A program made the translations under genes and the position numbers. Positions 7,957 to 15,756 of a DNA stretch of 28,055 nt are shown here, piece by piece (positions within the stretch are counted from its first letter, which is position 1; every line of letters starts with the position of its first letter). The stretch is from the NCBI GenBank assembly GCA_900548275.1, contig URJY01000028.1, positions 1 to 28,055 on the forward strand, given 5' to 3'. The notes under the pieces were generated by a model, which was not told the DNA's origin, ran no database searches, and saw only the letters and a program-made list of their open reading frames with translations. Source of the DNA: an uncultured Opitutales bacterium. GTDB lineage: Bacteria; Verrucomicrobiota; Verrucomicrobiia; Opitutales; Intestinicryptomonadaceae.

Positions 7957-8017
7957 TCTTGTAAAAAAACAAATCGTCAATTAGGACAAAATTCCGAAAA
8001 ACATGAAAGGGGAAGCA

Positions 8018-8146
8018 ATGAAGAAAAAAGATAAATACAACGACAAGATTACCACGGACGATTATGTCGACTTCAAATGCGGACTTGCACTCTACGAGTT
8101 AATCGCGATTATAATCGGAATCCTCTTAATCATCATTCTTCCATAG
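8018..8146 (+). CDS. Small single-pass membrane protein, 42 residues
   Basis: A short ORF, not recognised as a known family. It encodes MKKKDKYNDKITTDDYVDFK, a short polar head, then a continuous hydrophobic segment from about residue 22 to 41 (LALYELIAIIIGILLIIILP) ending right before the stop. A strong Shine-Dalgarno (AAGGGGAAG) sits 3-5 nt before the ATG at 8018; an in-frame ATG at 8003 has none. Terminators on both sides isolate it as its own transcript, convergent with rubrerythrin. The good ribosome site, dedicated terminators and coherent amphitopic composition argue that it is real. Function unknown; small regulators of membrane complexes often have this shape. Confidence 0.6.
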   Translation: MKKKDKYNDKITTDDYVDFKCGLALYELIAIIIGILLIIILP

Positions 8147-8157
8147 TTTTTCCATCA

Positions 8158-8196
8158 AAAAAGCCCGACGCGATGCGTAAATCCGTCGAGCTTTTT
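8158..8196. terminator. Bidirectional terminator between the small ORF and rubrerythrin
   Basis: AAAAAGC-C-CGACG pairs with CGTCG-A-GCTTTTT with one C/A mismatch and a 13-nt loop; A-run on one side and T-run on the other allow use in both directions. Its arms closely resemble the terminator at 7872-7902. Confidence 0.75.
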
Positions 8197-8221
8197 GTTC
8201 GCGCTTTTCTCGGCGCGGAAA

Positions 8222-8761
8222 TTAATAGTTCTTGGCGTTGACTTTGAAATACGCCTGCGGATGGTTGCAAACGGGACACACATCGGGGGCTTTTTCGCCG
8301 TAGTAAATGTGCCCGCAGTTGGAGCATTCCCAAACGACCTTTTCGGTCTTCGCAAATACCTTGCCGTCTTTGACGTTCTCGAGAAGCTTGCGATAGCGTT
8401 CCTCGTGCTCGCGCTCAATCTTGCCGACCTCTTCGAAAAGGAAGGCGATTTTGTCGAAACCCTCCTCCTTCGCCTCTTTCGCAAAAGTGGCGTACATATC
8501 GGTCCATTCATAGTGCTCGCCCGCGGCGGCATCCACGAGATTTTCGGGCGTGGAGGGCATCGCGCCGTCGTGCAAAAGCTTAAACCAAATCTTGGCGTGC
8601 TCCTTTTCGTTGTTGGCAGTAATTTCGAAAAGCTCGGCAATCTGGACAAATCCGTCCTTTTTTGCCTGCGAAGCGTAATATGTGTACTTGTTGCGAGCCT
8701 GCGACTCGCCAGCAAAGGCGGTCTGCAGATTTTTTTCAGTTTTAGAGCCCTTTAATTCCAT
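8222..8761 (-). CDS. rbr: Rubrerythrin
   Basis: A 179-residue cytosolic peroxide-reducing protein of anaerobes. The N-terminal four-helix domain holds the diiron ligands: Glu19 (AGESQAR), E52-x-x-H55 (NEKEHAK), Glu86 region (HYEWTDM) and E116-x-x-H119 (EREHEERY). The C-terminal rubredoxin domain has C146-SN-C149 and C162-PV-C165, binding one iron. Order and length are those of canonical rubrerythrin. A Shine-Dalgarno-like GAAAGGTT precedes the start, and a likely promoter lies about 50-80 nt upstream. It is monocistronic, ended by the bidirectional terminator. Electron donors would be rubredoxin or NADH oxidoreductases encoded elsewhere. Confidence 0.96.
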   Translation of the reverse strand: MELKGSKTEKNLQTAFAGESQARNKYTYYASQAKKDGFVQIAELFEITANNEKEHAKIWFKLLHDGAMPSTPENLVDAAAGEHYEWTDMYATFAKEAKEEGFDKIAFLFEEVGKIEREHEERYRKLLENVKDGKVFAKTEKVVWECSNCGHIYYGEKAPDVCPVCNHPQAYFKVNAKNY

Positions 8762-8813
8762 TTCTATCTAACCTTTCTTTCGCCGTCGTTAAACCGGCAA
8801 ATTACATAGACCG

Positions 8814-8841
8814 AGTATCGGCAGAAGCGTCCGCCAGTCAA
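8814..8841 (-). promoter_or_regulatory. Putative rubrerythrin promoter
   Basis: Read on the minus strand, TTGACT (8841-8836) and GATACT (8819-8814) are separated by 16 bases and lie 53 nt upstream of the rbr start. The rest of 8762-8912 shows nothing further. Confidence 0.45.
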
Positions 8842-8907
8842 GCTTTATCGGATAAATAACGCGCAACACATCGGGAATTACATAATTTGCACAAGCCCGA
8901 TTCGCAC

Positions 8908-8939
8908 AAAAAAACTCGCAAGTGGTTAACTTGCGAGTT
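8908..8939 (-). terminator. Terminator of tRNA-Lys
   Basis: A perfect 10-bp stem AACTCGCAAG/CTTGCGAGTT (8913-8922 with 8930-8939) and a 7-nt loop, followed on the minus strand by a T-run. It lies 22 nt beyond the tRNA 3' end. Confidence 0.88.
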
Positions 8940-8961
8940 CTTAAACTTTCAATTCTCTAAG

Positions 8962-9033
8962 TAGGCCGACCGAGATTCGAACTCGGAACCAATTGCTTAA
9001 AAGGCAACTGCTCTACCGTTGAGCTATCGGCCC
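8962..9033 (-). tRNA. tRNA-Lys (anticodon TTT)
   Basis: Read on the minus strand: acceptor GGGCCGA pairs with TCGGCCT (G1-U72 wobble) plus discriminator A. The D arm is GCTCAACGGTAGAGC, the anticodon stem GTTGC/GCAAT closes the loop CTTTTAA with anticodon TTT, and the T arm GTTCGAATC is canonical. The 3' CCA is not encoded. Its own terminator follows. Between it and pgpA (9034-9121) there is only AT-rich leader. Confidence 0.95.
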
Positions 9034-9121
9034 TTAAAGAAATTAAAGCATACAATGTATGTATTGCTTCCTGCTTAGCAAGCTTTTTTTGAAAATTTTT
9101 CGGATTTTTTATAACGCCGCG

Positions 9122-9652
9122 TTATGCGTATATTGCGGGAAAGACAAGTCCGATAATATTTAGGAAAATGCACGATACGACCGCCGCGGCGATGTCGTCG
9201 GCAACGCACCCAAGCCCCCCTTCGAGCGACTGCAATTTGTATATTCCGAGCGGTTTTTTGATGTCGAAAAATCTGAAAAGTCCGAATCCGACAAGCAAGC
9301 CAAGCAGGCTGTACGGCGCGGCGCAAAACGGCATAAAGCAAAAGTTCATCGCCACGAATTCGTCGAGGTTTATCTGACCGGGGTCGCGCAGTCCGAGGGC
9401 GCGTTCGGCGGCGTCGCAAATGCCGACTGCAACATATGCAAGAAACGCCGCAAAAAATACGTACCGCAGGAATCCCGTTGCGCCGCCGTTCCCGAGCCCC
9501 GAGAACAAGAGCCAGTAAAACAGCACGCCCGCCGCCGCGCCCCACGTCCCGGGGGCTTTGAGGTTACCGAGCCCGAAAAGGGTCGCCATCTTTACGGATA
9601 TGTTTGCGGGCAGCGCGGCCGCCCACGGATAAAATCTCCTGCGCATTGTCAT
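9122..9652 (-). CDS. pgpA: Phosphatidylglycerophosphatase A
   Basis: A 176-residue inner-membrane phosphatase that removes the phosphate from phosphatidylglycerophosphate to give phosphatidylglycerol. Family motifs are in order: LKAPGTWGAAAG near residue 31, the acidic DPGQINLDEFVA, and FRFFDIKKPLGIYKLQSLEGGLGCVADDIAAA in the C-terminal third, containing the metal-binding Asp pair. Four hydrophobic segments are visible. The start ATG at 9652 lies 3 nt after the pgsA stop; a second in-frame ATG two codons on is also possible. Sitting directly behind pgsA, it performs the next step of the same pathway, so the two are almost certainly one operon. Confidence 0.9.
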   Translation of the reverse strand: MTMRRRFYPWAAALPANISVKMATLFGLGNLKAPGTWGAAAGVLFYWLLFSGLGNGGATGFLRYVFFAAFLAYVAVGICDAAERALGLRDPGQINLDEFVAMNFCFMPFCAAPYSLLGLLVGFGLFRFFDIKKPLGIYKLQSLEGGLGCVADDIAAAVVSCIFLNIIGLVFPAIYA

Positions 9653-9655
9653 TTT

Positions 9656-10240
9656 CTAACCTTTCAACAAATGTCCGTACCTTTTGATATATCCCGCGCC
9701 CGAAAGAACCGAAAGCACCGTCGACAATAGCAGTGTCGCGATTCCCGAGCCGTACGAAAAGTCGAAGAGAAAGCCGCTTGTCTGCCCGAAATCGACACGC
9801 ATTGCGAACGAAAGTATTATCGCCCCGACCGAGTACATTTGAAATGCCGCCTTGTATTTTCCCATCTTTTCGGCGGCGAGCACAACTCCCGCGTTCGAGG
9901 CAATCATGCGAATGCCGCTTACGGCGAACTCGCGCGTTACGGAAATTATCGCGCAAACGAGGGCTGCGAGCGTCCACTGCCTGTACATATCGAACGCAAA
10001 AAGCGTCATAAACATCGACACGACCATTATTTTGTCGCAGAGCGCGTCCATAAATTTGCCGAACACCGTTACGGAATTGTATTTTCGCGCCAGATAGCCG
10101 TCGAACCAGTCGGTAGAGCCCGCCACGACGTACACGAAAAACGCCGTCAATGCGCAATATTTAACGTCGGTACAGAGCAGTGCCACGGCGCAGAACGTGA
10201 GCAAAATTCTTAAAATGGTGAGGGTATTGGGAAAATTCAT
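9656..10240 (-). CDS. pgsA: CDP-diacylglycerol-glycerol-3-phosphate 3-phosphatidyltransferase
   Basis: A 194-residue membrane enzyme that transfers the phosphatidyl group from CDP-diacylglycerol to glycerol-3-phosphate, the committed step to anionic phospholipids. The full CDP-alcohol phosphotransferase motif is present: D44-xx-D47-G48-xx-A51-R52-(x8)-G61-xxx-D65-xxx-D69. The N-terminal NFPNTLTILRI and the REFAVSGIRM segment near 104-113 are typical of PgsA rather than of phosphatidylserine or cardiolipin synthases. About five membrane segments follow the family pattern. Transcription is divergent from coaD across 65 nt, and pgpA follows immediately. Confidence 0.95.
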   Translation of the reverse strand: MNFPNTLTILRILLTFCAVALLCTDVKYCALTAFFVYVVAGSTDWFDGYLARKYNSVTVFGKFMDALCDKIMVVSMFMTLFAFDMYRQWTLAALVCAIISVTREFAVSGIRMIASNAGVVLAAEKMGKYKAAFQMYSVGAIILSFAMRVDFGQTSGFLFDFSYGSGIATLLLSTVLSVLSGAGYIKRYGHLLKG

Positions 10241-10251
10241 TCAAAATAGTG

Positions 10252-10284
10252 TTGATAGAATTTTCGATTTTACAAGACTATAAG
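10252..10284 (+). promoter_or_regulatory. Possible coaD promoter in the pgsA-coaD divergent gap
   Basis: A good -10-like TATAAG at 10279-10284 lies 21 nt before the coaD start. The nearest -35-like TTGATA (10252-10257) is 21 bases away, longer than optimal, so only the -10 is persuasive. The 65-nt gap must hold both divergent promoters. Confidence 0.25.
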
Positions 10285-10305
10285 CGCAATAAAAAAAATT
10301 CGGAA

Positions 10306-10794
10306 ATGGAAAAAAGAACCGCAATCTACCCCGGGACATTCGACCCCGTTACAAACGGACACCTCGACGTACTCCACCGCGCAGCCCGTATGTTCGACGA
10401 AGTAATCGTCGCCGTTGCGCCGAATGCGGGCAAAGGTCCGCTTTTCGACCCCGACACGCGCGTTCGTCTGTTCGCGGAAAACTTGGAACATTGTCCGAAT
10501 GTGTCGGTATGCAAGTTCGACGATTTGACTGTCGATTTTGCGCGGGCGCACAATGCCGTTGCAATCATCCGCGGGCTTCGCGCGGTGTCAGACTTCGAAT
10601 TCGAGTTTCAGCTCGCCCAGATGAACAGGCACTTGGCGGGCGATGTGGAGACGATATTTTTAATGCCGTCGCACAAATATTTTTATACAAGCTCCACGAT
10701 AATAAAACAGGTTGCCGCCTATGCGCCCGAGCGGATTAAAGAGTTCGTTCCGCCGAATGTCTTGGCTGCGATGAATGCCCTGCGCGCCGATTAG
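10306..10794 (+). CDS. coaD: Phosphopantetheine adenylyltransferase
   Basis: A 162-residue cytosolic nucleotidyltransferase that makes dephospho-CoA from 4'-phosphopantetheine and ATP, the penultimate step of CoA synthesis. The signature YPGTFDPVTNGH (with the T/H nucleotidyl-transferase site) lies at residues 7-18. RGLRAVSDFEFEFQLAQMNR and PSHKYFYTSSTIIKQVA follow, in the order and spacing of bacterial CoaD. I choose ATG 10306 because homology begins there; the open frame extends about 19 codons upstream but has no family sequence. It is monocistronic, divergent from pgsA and convergent with the secretin gene. Confidence 0.96.
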   Translation: MEKRTAIYPGTFDPVTNGHLDVLHRAARMFDEVIVAVAPNAGKGPLFDPDTRVRLFAENLEHCPNVSVCKFDDLTVDFARAHNAVAIIRGLRAVSDFEFEFQLAQMNRHLAGDVETIFLMPSHKYFYTSSTIIKQVAAYAPERIKEFVPPNVLAAMNALRAD

Positions 10795-10875
10795 TTGCGA
10801 CGCGGTTTTGCGTATTATATCCGCATTTTTTCGGTCGGCGGATGTCGCCGTTTTAATTTTCGAATTTCGTTTTCA

Positions 10876-10909
10876 CAAAAAAAAGGCTCTCGGTGTTCCG
10901 AGAGCCTTT
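10876..10909 (-). terminator. Terminator of the secretin gene, possibly shared with coaD
   Basis: Perfect 12-bp stem AAAGGCTCTCGG (10882-10893) with CCGAGAGCCTTT (10898-10909) and a 4-nt loop, followed on the minus strand by an eight-T run. On the plus strand the tail is weaker, but it may also end coaD. The rest of 10795-10934 shows no gene. Confidence 0.88.
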
Positions 10910-10934
10910 CCGTTTTCAAATTACAAATTTTAGC

Positions 10935-13673
10935 TTATTTCTCTGCCGAAGCGTTTTCCGTTTCGAGAACGCGCTGTACTGCTCCGCCGGGGGAAACAAT
11001 CATCGGGTTCTGGAATACGCTGCCGGGGCGCATTTCCTGGAATTGTTCGCGGCCTACGCTGCCTCCGGGGGAGATTCTGTTAACCGTTACGAATATCAAC
11101 AGATTTCTCTTTTGGCGGGTTTCGCCCTTCGACTGGAAGAGTCTGCCGACCCACGGAATGTCGCCGAGAACGGGAACTTGGTCGTTAACCGTGATAACCT
11201 GTTCGCGTGTCAAACCGCCCATTACCAGTGTCGCGCCGTCGAATACCGTTACCGATGTGCGGATTTCGCGAACCGAGAACACAGGCTGAATGAAGCCCGA
11301 CGGAACTGTTACCGTTGTGCCGCTCGACATAGCGACTGCAACGCCGCCGTATTCGAGGAAGCCTTCGAATTCCGTTACCTTCGGGTTGAGGATGAGGTTG
11401 ATTGAACCGTCTTCTTCAACGTTCGGGGTTACTTCCATTACAACACCGACGTCGTACGAGGTGAAGTCAGTCGGAGTACCGGGGGTTACCGTAACACCAG
11501 CCGCGCCGCCTGCCGTACCCGTGCCCGACGAAGTACCGACGTTGGACTGCATATCGCCCCAGCTTTCGGGGTAGCGCATTTGTTGCGAAACGGTGATGAT
11601 TGCCTGCGAGCCAGAGAGGACTGTAACCTTGGGTGCGCAGAGCAAGTCGGAACCCGATTTCTGTTCGAGGGCGCGGACTGTCATATTGAAGATGTACGAG
11701 TCCAAGATACCCGTCGAGCCGATTGCGCCGAGGTCTACGCTCGAAGTGTTGTATTCCGAAGCGTCGGGACCGAGGTTGATTGTCGAGGGAAGTTTTGCAA
11801 TCGAGTTGTAGACTTCTTCGGGTTCGGATGCGGACGTTTCCTTAATTGTGATGGGAGTTTTGCCCGCGTTCGTCGACTGTGCGGAGTCTGCAAGCGATCT
11901 GTTGTTGGACTTCATCAGGCTGTTCTTTGCGCCTGCGATCTGACCGACGTTCCAGTTGAAGCCGAGTTCCTTCAAGTCGCCCTGTGTGACTTCCATAAAC
12001 TTTGCTTCGATTTCGACCTGCTTGATTTCGCTATAGCGCAAGAGGATGTTGCGAACCTTGTCGAGGTTGCGGCGGGTGTTTGTTACCCAAAGCTTCGTTC
12101 CGTCGTAGGCGAGGTTTGCGCCCTGACCGAATTCTACGCCTGCCTTGATAAGGAATTGCTTGATTGCTTCGCCCTTGTTGCTGTCGTCGCCGCCTGCACC
12201 GCCGCCGCCGAACGGGTCGTCGGAGCCTGCGCTGCCCGCCGCCTTGATGCCGACCATGCGCGTTACCGCAGCTTGGGTGATTGCGAAGTCGAGCGTATCC
12301 ATCGAGGATGTCGCGCTCGAAGCGTCGGAAGCCTTGCGGACTACGATTGTGTCGTTTTCAATGTCGTACTGGTAGCCTGCCTGTTGGGTTACCCAATTAA
12401 GAATCTGACCGAGGGGAAGGTCGCGCAAGCTGAGAACAACGTTCTTTGTTTCGCCGCCCGTATCGAAGAGAACGATATTTACGCCCTTCTTGCCGTCCGT
12501 GGACTTGTCGTAGTCGACCGACAGAGCGGAAAGAGTGTTGATAGCATCAGCCAACGGAACGCCGGGGTTCGGGAAGCTTACATTCGGGATTACGATATTG
12601 CGCAATTTTGCGTCTACGACCGAATCGGTACGTGCGCCGCCGAGGTCGATGTTTGCGCCGCTGTAAACCTGCGGGCGAACCCAACCTTGGTTTACTTCGT
12701 CGAGCATCGATTCGCGCGTTGCCAGATAGGAAAGCTTTCCGGGGTTGGCGAGCTTTTCGGCAATCAGACGCTGATAGGCTTTTGCCTGAATGTTGTTTGC
12801 GTCGAGCGTTTCGATTTGGCGGAACGTGGAGCGTGCGCCCGAGTAGTCGCCGTACAGGTACTGTCTGCGACCCTTTTCGAGCAGGACTTCAACGCGCTTC
12901 ATTCTCACCGAGTAATCGGGGCTTGCGTCGGAAATGCGGTTGTTGTAGGGGTTGTCTTCGAATGCGTCGACTTCGGCTACGAAATTCTTTGCCTTGTCCG
13001 AATTTTCTTCGGAAGCGGCGTAGTCGGAGGCGAATTTCTTTGCGCCCTTTACGTCGCGTTCAGCCATTGCGATGTTGGCGCGTTCCTTTGCCATTGTCGC
13101 CTTTGCGCGCTTGAGTTCCGAGCGGACTTCGTCGGCAGCGGGCGAGTATTCGTGCGAGGCAATCTTTTCTTCGGCGAGAGCGAGCTTTGCGGAAGCGTCG
13201 TCCCAATCGCCAGAATCCATTGCGTCGTATGCAGCGTCGATGAGGTCGAACGAAGCGAGGATGGAAAGTTGCAGCTTGCGGTTTGCTTCGGCAACAATAC
13301 TTCCGTCCGCCTTTTCGCCGCCTTCAGCCTTGGCTTCTTCTGCCTTTGCCTGCTTTTCGGCTTCGAGTTTTGCAACTGTGGCTTCGTTTGCCAGAACGGG
13401 CTTTTCGCCCTTTGCCTGACGTTCGATGTCGGCGTTGACATCGGCGAGCATCCTCTGGACGCTTTCGTCGTTCGGTGCAAGCTTTACCAACTCTTCAAGA
13501 GCCTGTTTGGACGCTTGGAAGTTGCCGCTGTCGCGCGCTTGTACCGCCGTAACCATAAGGCGTATTTTTTCTTGCGTGTTGTCGGACGATGCCGCCGACG
13601 CTACGCCCGCGAGTGCAATACAGGCAATTGATGCCGCCATTGCAGCCCGTTTCTGGATTCTGTTTATTTTCAT
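10935..13673 (-). CDS. Outer-membrane secretin, Amuc_1098-like
   Basis: A 912-residue secretin of the type II/IV pilus superfamily. The signal peptide ends near residue 27 (GVASA-AS). Residues 30-330 form an unusual long helical, Ala/Glu/Lys-rich region with TPR-like repeats (for example RDSGNFQASKQALEELVKLAPND and EKGRRQYLYGDYSGARSTFRQI). An N0/STN-like domain spans about 358-448, an N1-type domain about 465-570 with a Gly/Asp-rich loop, and the C-terminal secretin pore about 590-880, ending with the family motif VPVLGDIPWVGRLFQSKGE from 833. It would form the outer-membrane gate for the inner-membrane proteins encoded just upstream. It starts 68 nt after the previous gene without a clear Shine-Dalgarno and ends at its own terminator. 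Confidence 0.87.
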   Translation of the reverse strand: MKINRIQKRAAMAASIACIALAGVASAASSDNTQEKIRLMVTAVQARDSGNFQASKQALEELVKLAPNDESVQRMLADVNADIERQAKGEKPVLANEATVAKLEAEKQAKAEEAKAEGGEKADGSIVAEANRKLQLSILASFDLIDAAYDAMDSGDWDDASAKLALAEEKIASHEYSPAADEVRSELKRAKATMAKERANIAMAERDVKGAKKFASDYAASEENSDKAKNFVAEVDAFEDNPYNNRISDASPDYSVRMKRVEVLLEKGRRQYLYGDYSGARSTFRQIETLDANNIQAKAYQRLIAEKLANPGKLSYLATRESMLDEVNQGWVRPQVYSGANIDLGGARTDSVVDAKLRNIVIPNVSFPNPGVPLADAINTLSALSVDYDKSTDGKKGVNIVLFDTGGETKNVVLSLRDLPLGQILNWVTQQAGYQYDIENDTIVVRKASDASSATSSMDTLDFAITQAAVTRMVGIKAAGSAGSDDPFGGGGAGGDDSNKGEAIKQFLIKAGVEFGQGANLAYDGTKLWVTNTRRNLDKVRNILLRYSEIKQVEIEAKFMEVTQGDLKELGFNWNVGQIAGAKNSLMKSNNRSLADSAQSTNAGKTPITIKETSASEPEEVYNSIAKLPSTINLGPDASEYNTSSVDLGAIGSTGILDSYIFNMTVRALEQKSGSDLLCAPKVTVLSGSQAIITVSQQMRYPESWGDMQSNVGTSSGTGTAGGAAGVTVTPGTPTDFTSYDVGVVMEVTPNVEEDGSINLILNPKVTEFEGFLEYGGVAVAMSSGTTVTVPSGFIQPVFSVREIRTSVTVFDGATLVMGGLTREQVITVNDQVPVLGDIPWVGRLFQSKGETRQKRNLLIFVTVNRISPGGSVGREQFQEMRPGSVFQNPMIVSPGGAVQRVLETENASAEK

Positions 13674-13741
13674 ATTAGCTGTATTTGTAATTTGTTGGAG
13701 AATAAATGTAGATGCTTTTCAAAAAATTTAAAGCTTTATTT

Positions 13742-14629
13742 TTACTTTTTCGCCGATTTTACGGGAGCGACCCCGTCTTTCGACAATTTCATCGTTTGTG
13801 GCGGTATTTCTTTATTAGAGGGTAGCATTTCCACAATCGCGTACTCTTGGTCGAAATTCAGGTCTTTCACGGTGTATTTTGCGTCGGCGATGTCTTTCGA
13901 TTCACCCGCCGCCTTTACGTGCCACTGTGCGCCGTCGGGCAGAATGAGCGTCATTCTGCGGCTGTCTTCGAGCACCGTGGGTTTGTCGGAATAAAGCGTG
14001 ATGTCTCTGCCGAGCTTTTTGTCGAACAGTACAACCGTAACGATGTTGTCGAGGGTATTGTCCGCCTTTTTGATACGCTTGCTTTCAAACGACTTCACCA
14101 TCAAGCCGACATCGACAGACTTAGCCAGACCGTTTTCGCCCTTCACCTGAATTGTGATGGGCTTGTTTTTCTTGCCCGTGAGCAGAACCTTGTCGGCTTC
14201 GTTGTAAAGCTGGACGTAGGGGTCGTCCGCCGAGCCCATATAGCCCTTGTACTTGATGGGGTACGGCTCGTTCGAGACGCCTTCGTATTTGAGAGCGAAA
14301 GACATTCTTGCGCGTTCCTTAATCAGCGGCGATTCCGTGATGAACTTGCCGTCTTCGTCGACCCAGATTTGCGGGGGAGTGAAGACTTGGAAGAACCAGC
14401 GACCGTCTTCGTCCTGCGGCTTTACTTCGGGCCATTCGATGGGCTTGATTTCGAGGCGCGGAACTTCAACGTCTTTCCATTCGACGCCCTTTGCCTTTTG
14501 CGAAAGAAGTTTTTCCACCTTGGCTTGGGTTTCGCCGATTTTGGGCATCTGCATTACGTTGAAGCAGACGAACGATGCGCAAAGAGCCAGAAGTGCGACT
14601 ATGAAGAAAATTTTATCGTAGTGTTTCAT
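13742..14629 (-). CDS. Amuc_1099-like membrane-anchored pilus-locus protein
   Basis: A 295-residue protein with one N-terminal membrane helix (about 7-26) and a periplasmic remainder. The remainder has a Pro/Glu/Trp-rich linker (VEVPRLEIKPIEWPEVKPQ) and a beta-rich domain that includes FFQVFTPPQIWVDEDGKF and a later DKKLGRDITLYSDKPTVLEDSRR segment. The sequence itself matches no general family I can name. I call it Amuc_1099-like because it occupies that place between the Amuc_1100-like and secretin genes. A GGGGGAA sequence sits about 9 nt before the ATG. By position it probably couples inner-membrane assembly proteins to the secretin, as PilP does elsewhere; this is inference. Confidence 0.6.
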   Translation of the reverse strand: MKHYDKIFFIVALLALCASFVCFNVMQMPKIGETQAKVEKLLSQKAKGVEWKDVEVPRLEIKPIEWPEVKPQDEDGRWFFQVFTPPQIWVDEDGKFITESPLIKERARMSFALKYEGVSNEPYPIKYKGYMGSADDPYVQLYNEADKVLLTGKKNKPITIQVKGENGLAKSVDVGLMVKSFESKRIKKADNTLDNIVTVVLFDKKLGRDITLYSDKPTVLEDSRRMTLILPDGAQWHVKAAGESKDIADAKYTVKDLNFDQEYAIVEMLPSNKEIPPQTMKLSKDGVAPVKSAKK

Positions 14630-14646
14630 TGTAGTGCGTTCCCCCG

Positions 14647-15738
14647 TTATTTGGATTTTTTACCCGATTTTTTCGGGGAGTTTTTCGCGTCTTTCGAGTC
14701 TTTCACGACTTCGACATATTCTATCACGACCGAAAATTCCGAAACGTTGTCGGTTACAATCGGGGTGCGCGAGGCCTGTTGGGTTTCGCCTTCGGGCTTT
14801 GCCTCGTCTTTCGATTCGTCGGAATTGTTTGCCGCCGCCGCGCCGAAAATGGAGGCAAGACCTGCGTCGGATGCCGAGTCGTTGCCTGCGCCGTCGCCCG
14901 AGGGAGATTCCTTGAGCTGTTCGAGCTGTGCGGCATCGGCGGGTTTTACGTCGATACTGCGGACAACGAGCATTGCGTCGAAATCCTTGAGTTGGTTGAG
15001 GAAGCGGCGCAGAACGTCGGTATGACCCGCGAACACGAACTTATAGGCGATTGTGTCGAGGCTGCCCGCCTTGCGCGCCGTGATGGCGGGGTCGATTTTG
15101 AAGTTGTCGCCCGTCTGCGAATCGGCGTTTCTGCGGCGCGAGATGTTGCGTTTGCGCGGGTTTTCCTTGACGCCCTCTTCGGGGAGGATTTCGCGCTGTA
15201 CCGTCAGAATCCACATCGGCGATTTGTCCGACTTGCAGGCGAACAATTTTCCGTTGATATAATTGAGCACGCATGCCTGTTTCCAGAGTGCGGGGATTGC
15301 CTCGTCCTTCGGCGAGTCCGCATTGGGGGCTACGTATTTTTTGAAGCCGAAGTCCATATCGTCGCTCAGGTCGATGCCGCGTTTGCGGGCGTCTTTGCGC
15401 CACGAGTTCACGAAGCCGCGGAGTTGTTCCACCAACTGGTAGCCCTCTTTTGCGGTCAGTTCCCTAAAGATTGAATCGGACGCGCGGGTGAGGTCTTTTT
15501 CGAGAAACGCCAAGTGTGCTTCGAGTTTCTTGATGTTGGCATTCGAGGCGTCGATTGCCTTTTCGGTGGGGTCGTCGCCAAGTGCCGTTTTATATGTGCT
15601 CATTTCGCGCGAAAGTTTTTTCGAAAACTTGCCGCTCTCCGAGCCGAGGTAGATATCGTAGCCGACCATACCCGCAAAACCCGCGAGCAATACGGTCATC
15701 AGTGCGAAAAACAGGGGATATTTTTTAAAGTATTTCAT
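14647..15738 (-). CDS. Amuc_1100-like membrane-anchored protein of the pilus-like locus
   Basis: A 363-residue protein with an N-terminal membrane helix (about 7-27), a coiled coil from about 60 to 90 (NANIKKLEAHLAFLEKDL) and a periplasmic alpha/beta domain. That layout is PilO-like and is the known layout of Akkermansia Amuc_1100, the protein reported to act on host TLR2. A low-complexity Ser/Ala/Glu-rich insert lies near 275-330, and the tail is Lys-rich. A strong Shine-Dalgarno AAGGAG precedes the ATG. It follows the PilM-PilN fusion by 18 nt and precedes the Amuc_1099-like gene by 17 nt, so it is firmly inside the operon. Homology to Amuc_1100 is inferred from layout and synteny; sequence identity may be low and immune activity should not be assumed. 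Confidence 0.68.
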   Translation of the reverse strand: MKYFKKYPLFFALMTVLLAGFAGMVGYDIYLGSESGKFSKKLSREMSTYKTALGDDPTEKAIDASNANIKKLEAHLAFLEKDLTRASDSIFRELTAKEGYQLVEQLRGFVNSWRKDARKRGIDLSDDMDFGFKKYVAPNADSPKDEAIPALWKQACVLNYINGKLFACKSDKSPMWILTVQREILPEEGVKENPRKRNISRRRNADSQTGDNFKIDPAITARKAGSLDTIAYKFVFAGHTDVLRRFLNQLKDFDAMLVVRSIDVKPADAAQLEQLKESPSGDGAGNDSASDAGLASIFGAAAANNSDESKDEAKPEGETQQASRTPIVTDNVSEFSVVIEYVEVVKDSKDAKNSPKKSGKKSK

Positions 15739-15756
15739 CGTGAAAAGCTCCTTGAC

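Noticed and set aside
8018..8146. Toxin of a type I toxin-antitoxin pair
   Set aside because: The size and single helix fit, but no antisense RNA promoter or duplicated toxin repeat is visible, so no such claim is made.
11580..13631. A 683-codon open frame on the plus strand opposite the secretin gene
   Set aside because: It is a Cys/Val/Arg-rich shadow with no domain logic, fully opposite a secretin with a signal peptide and clear motifs. Long antisense frames are common in this GC-rich sequence.
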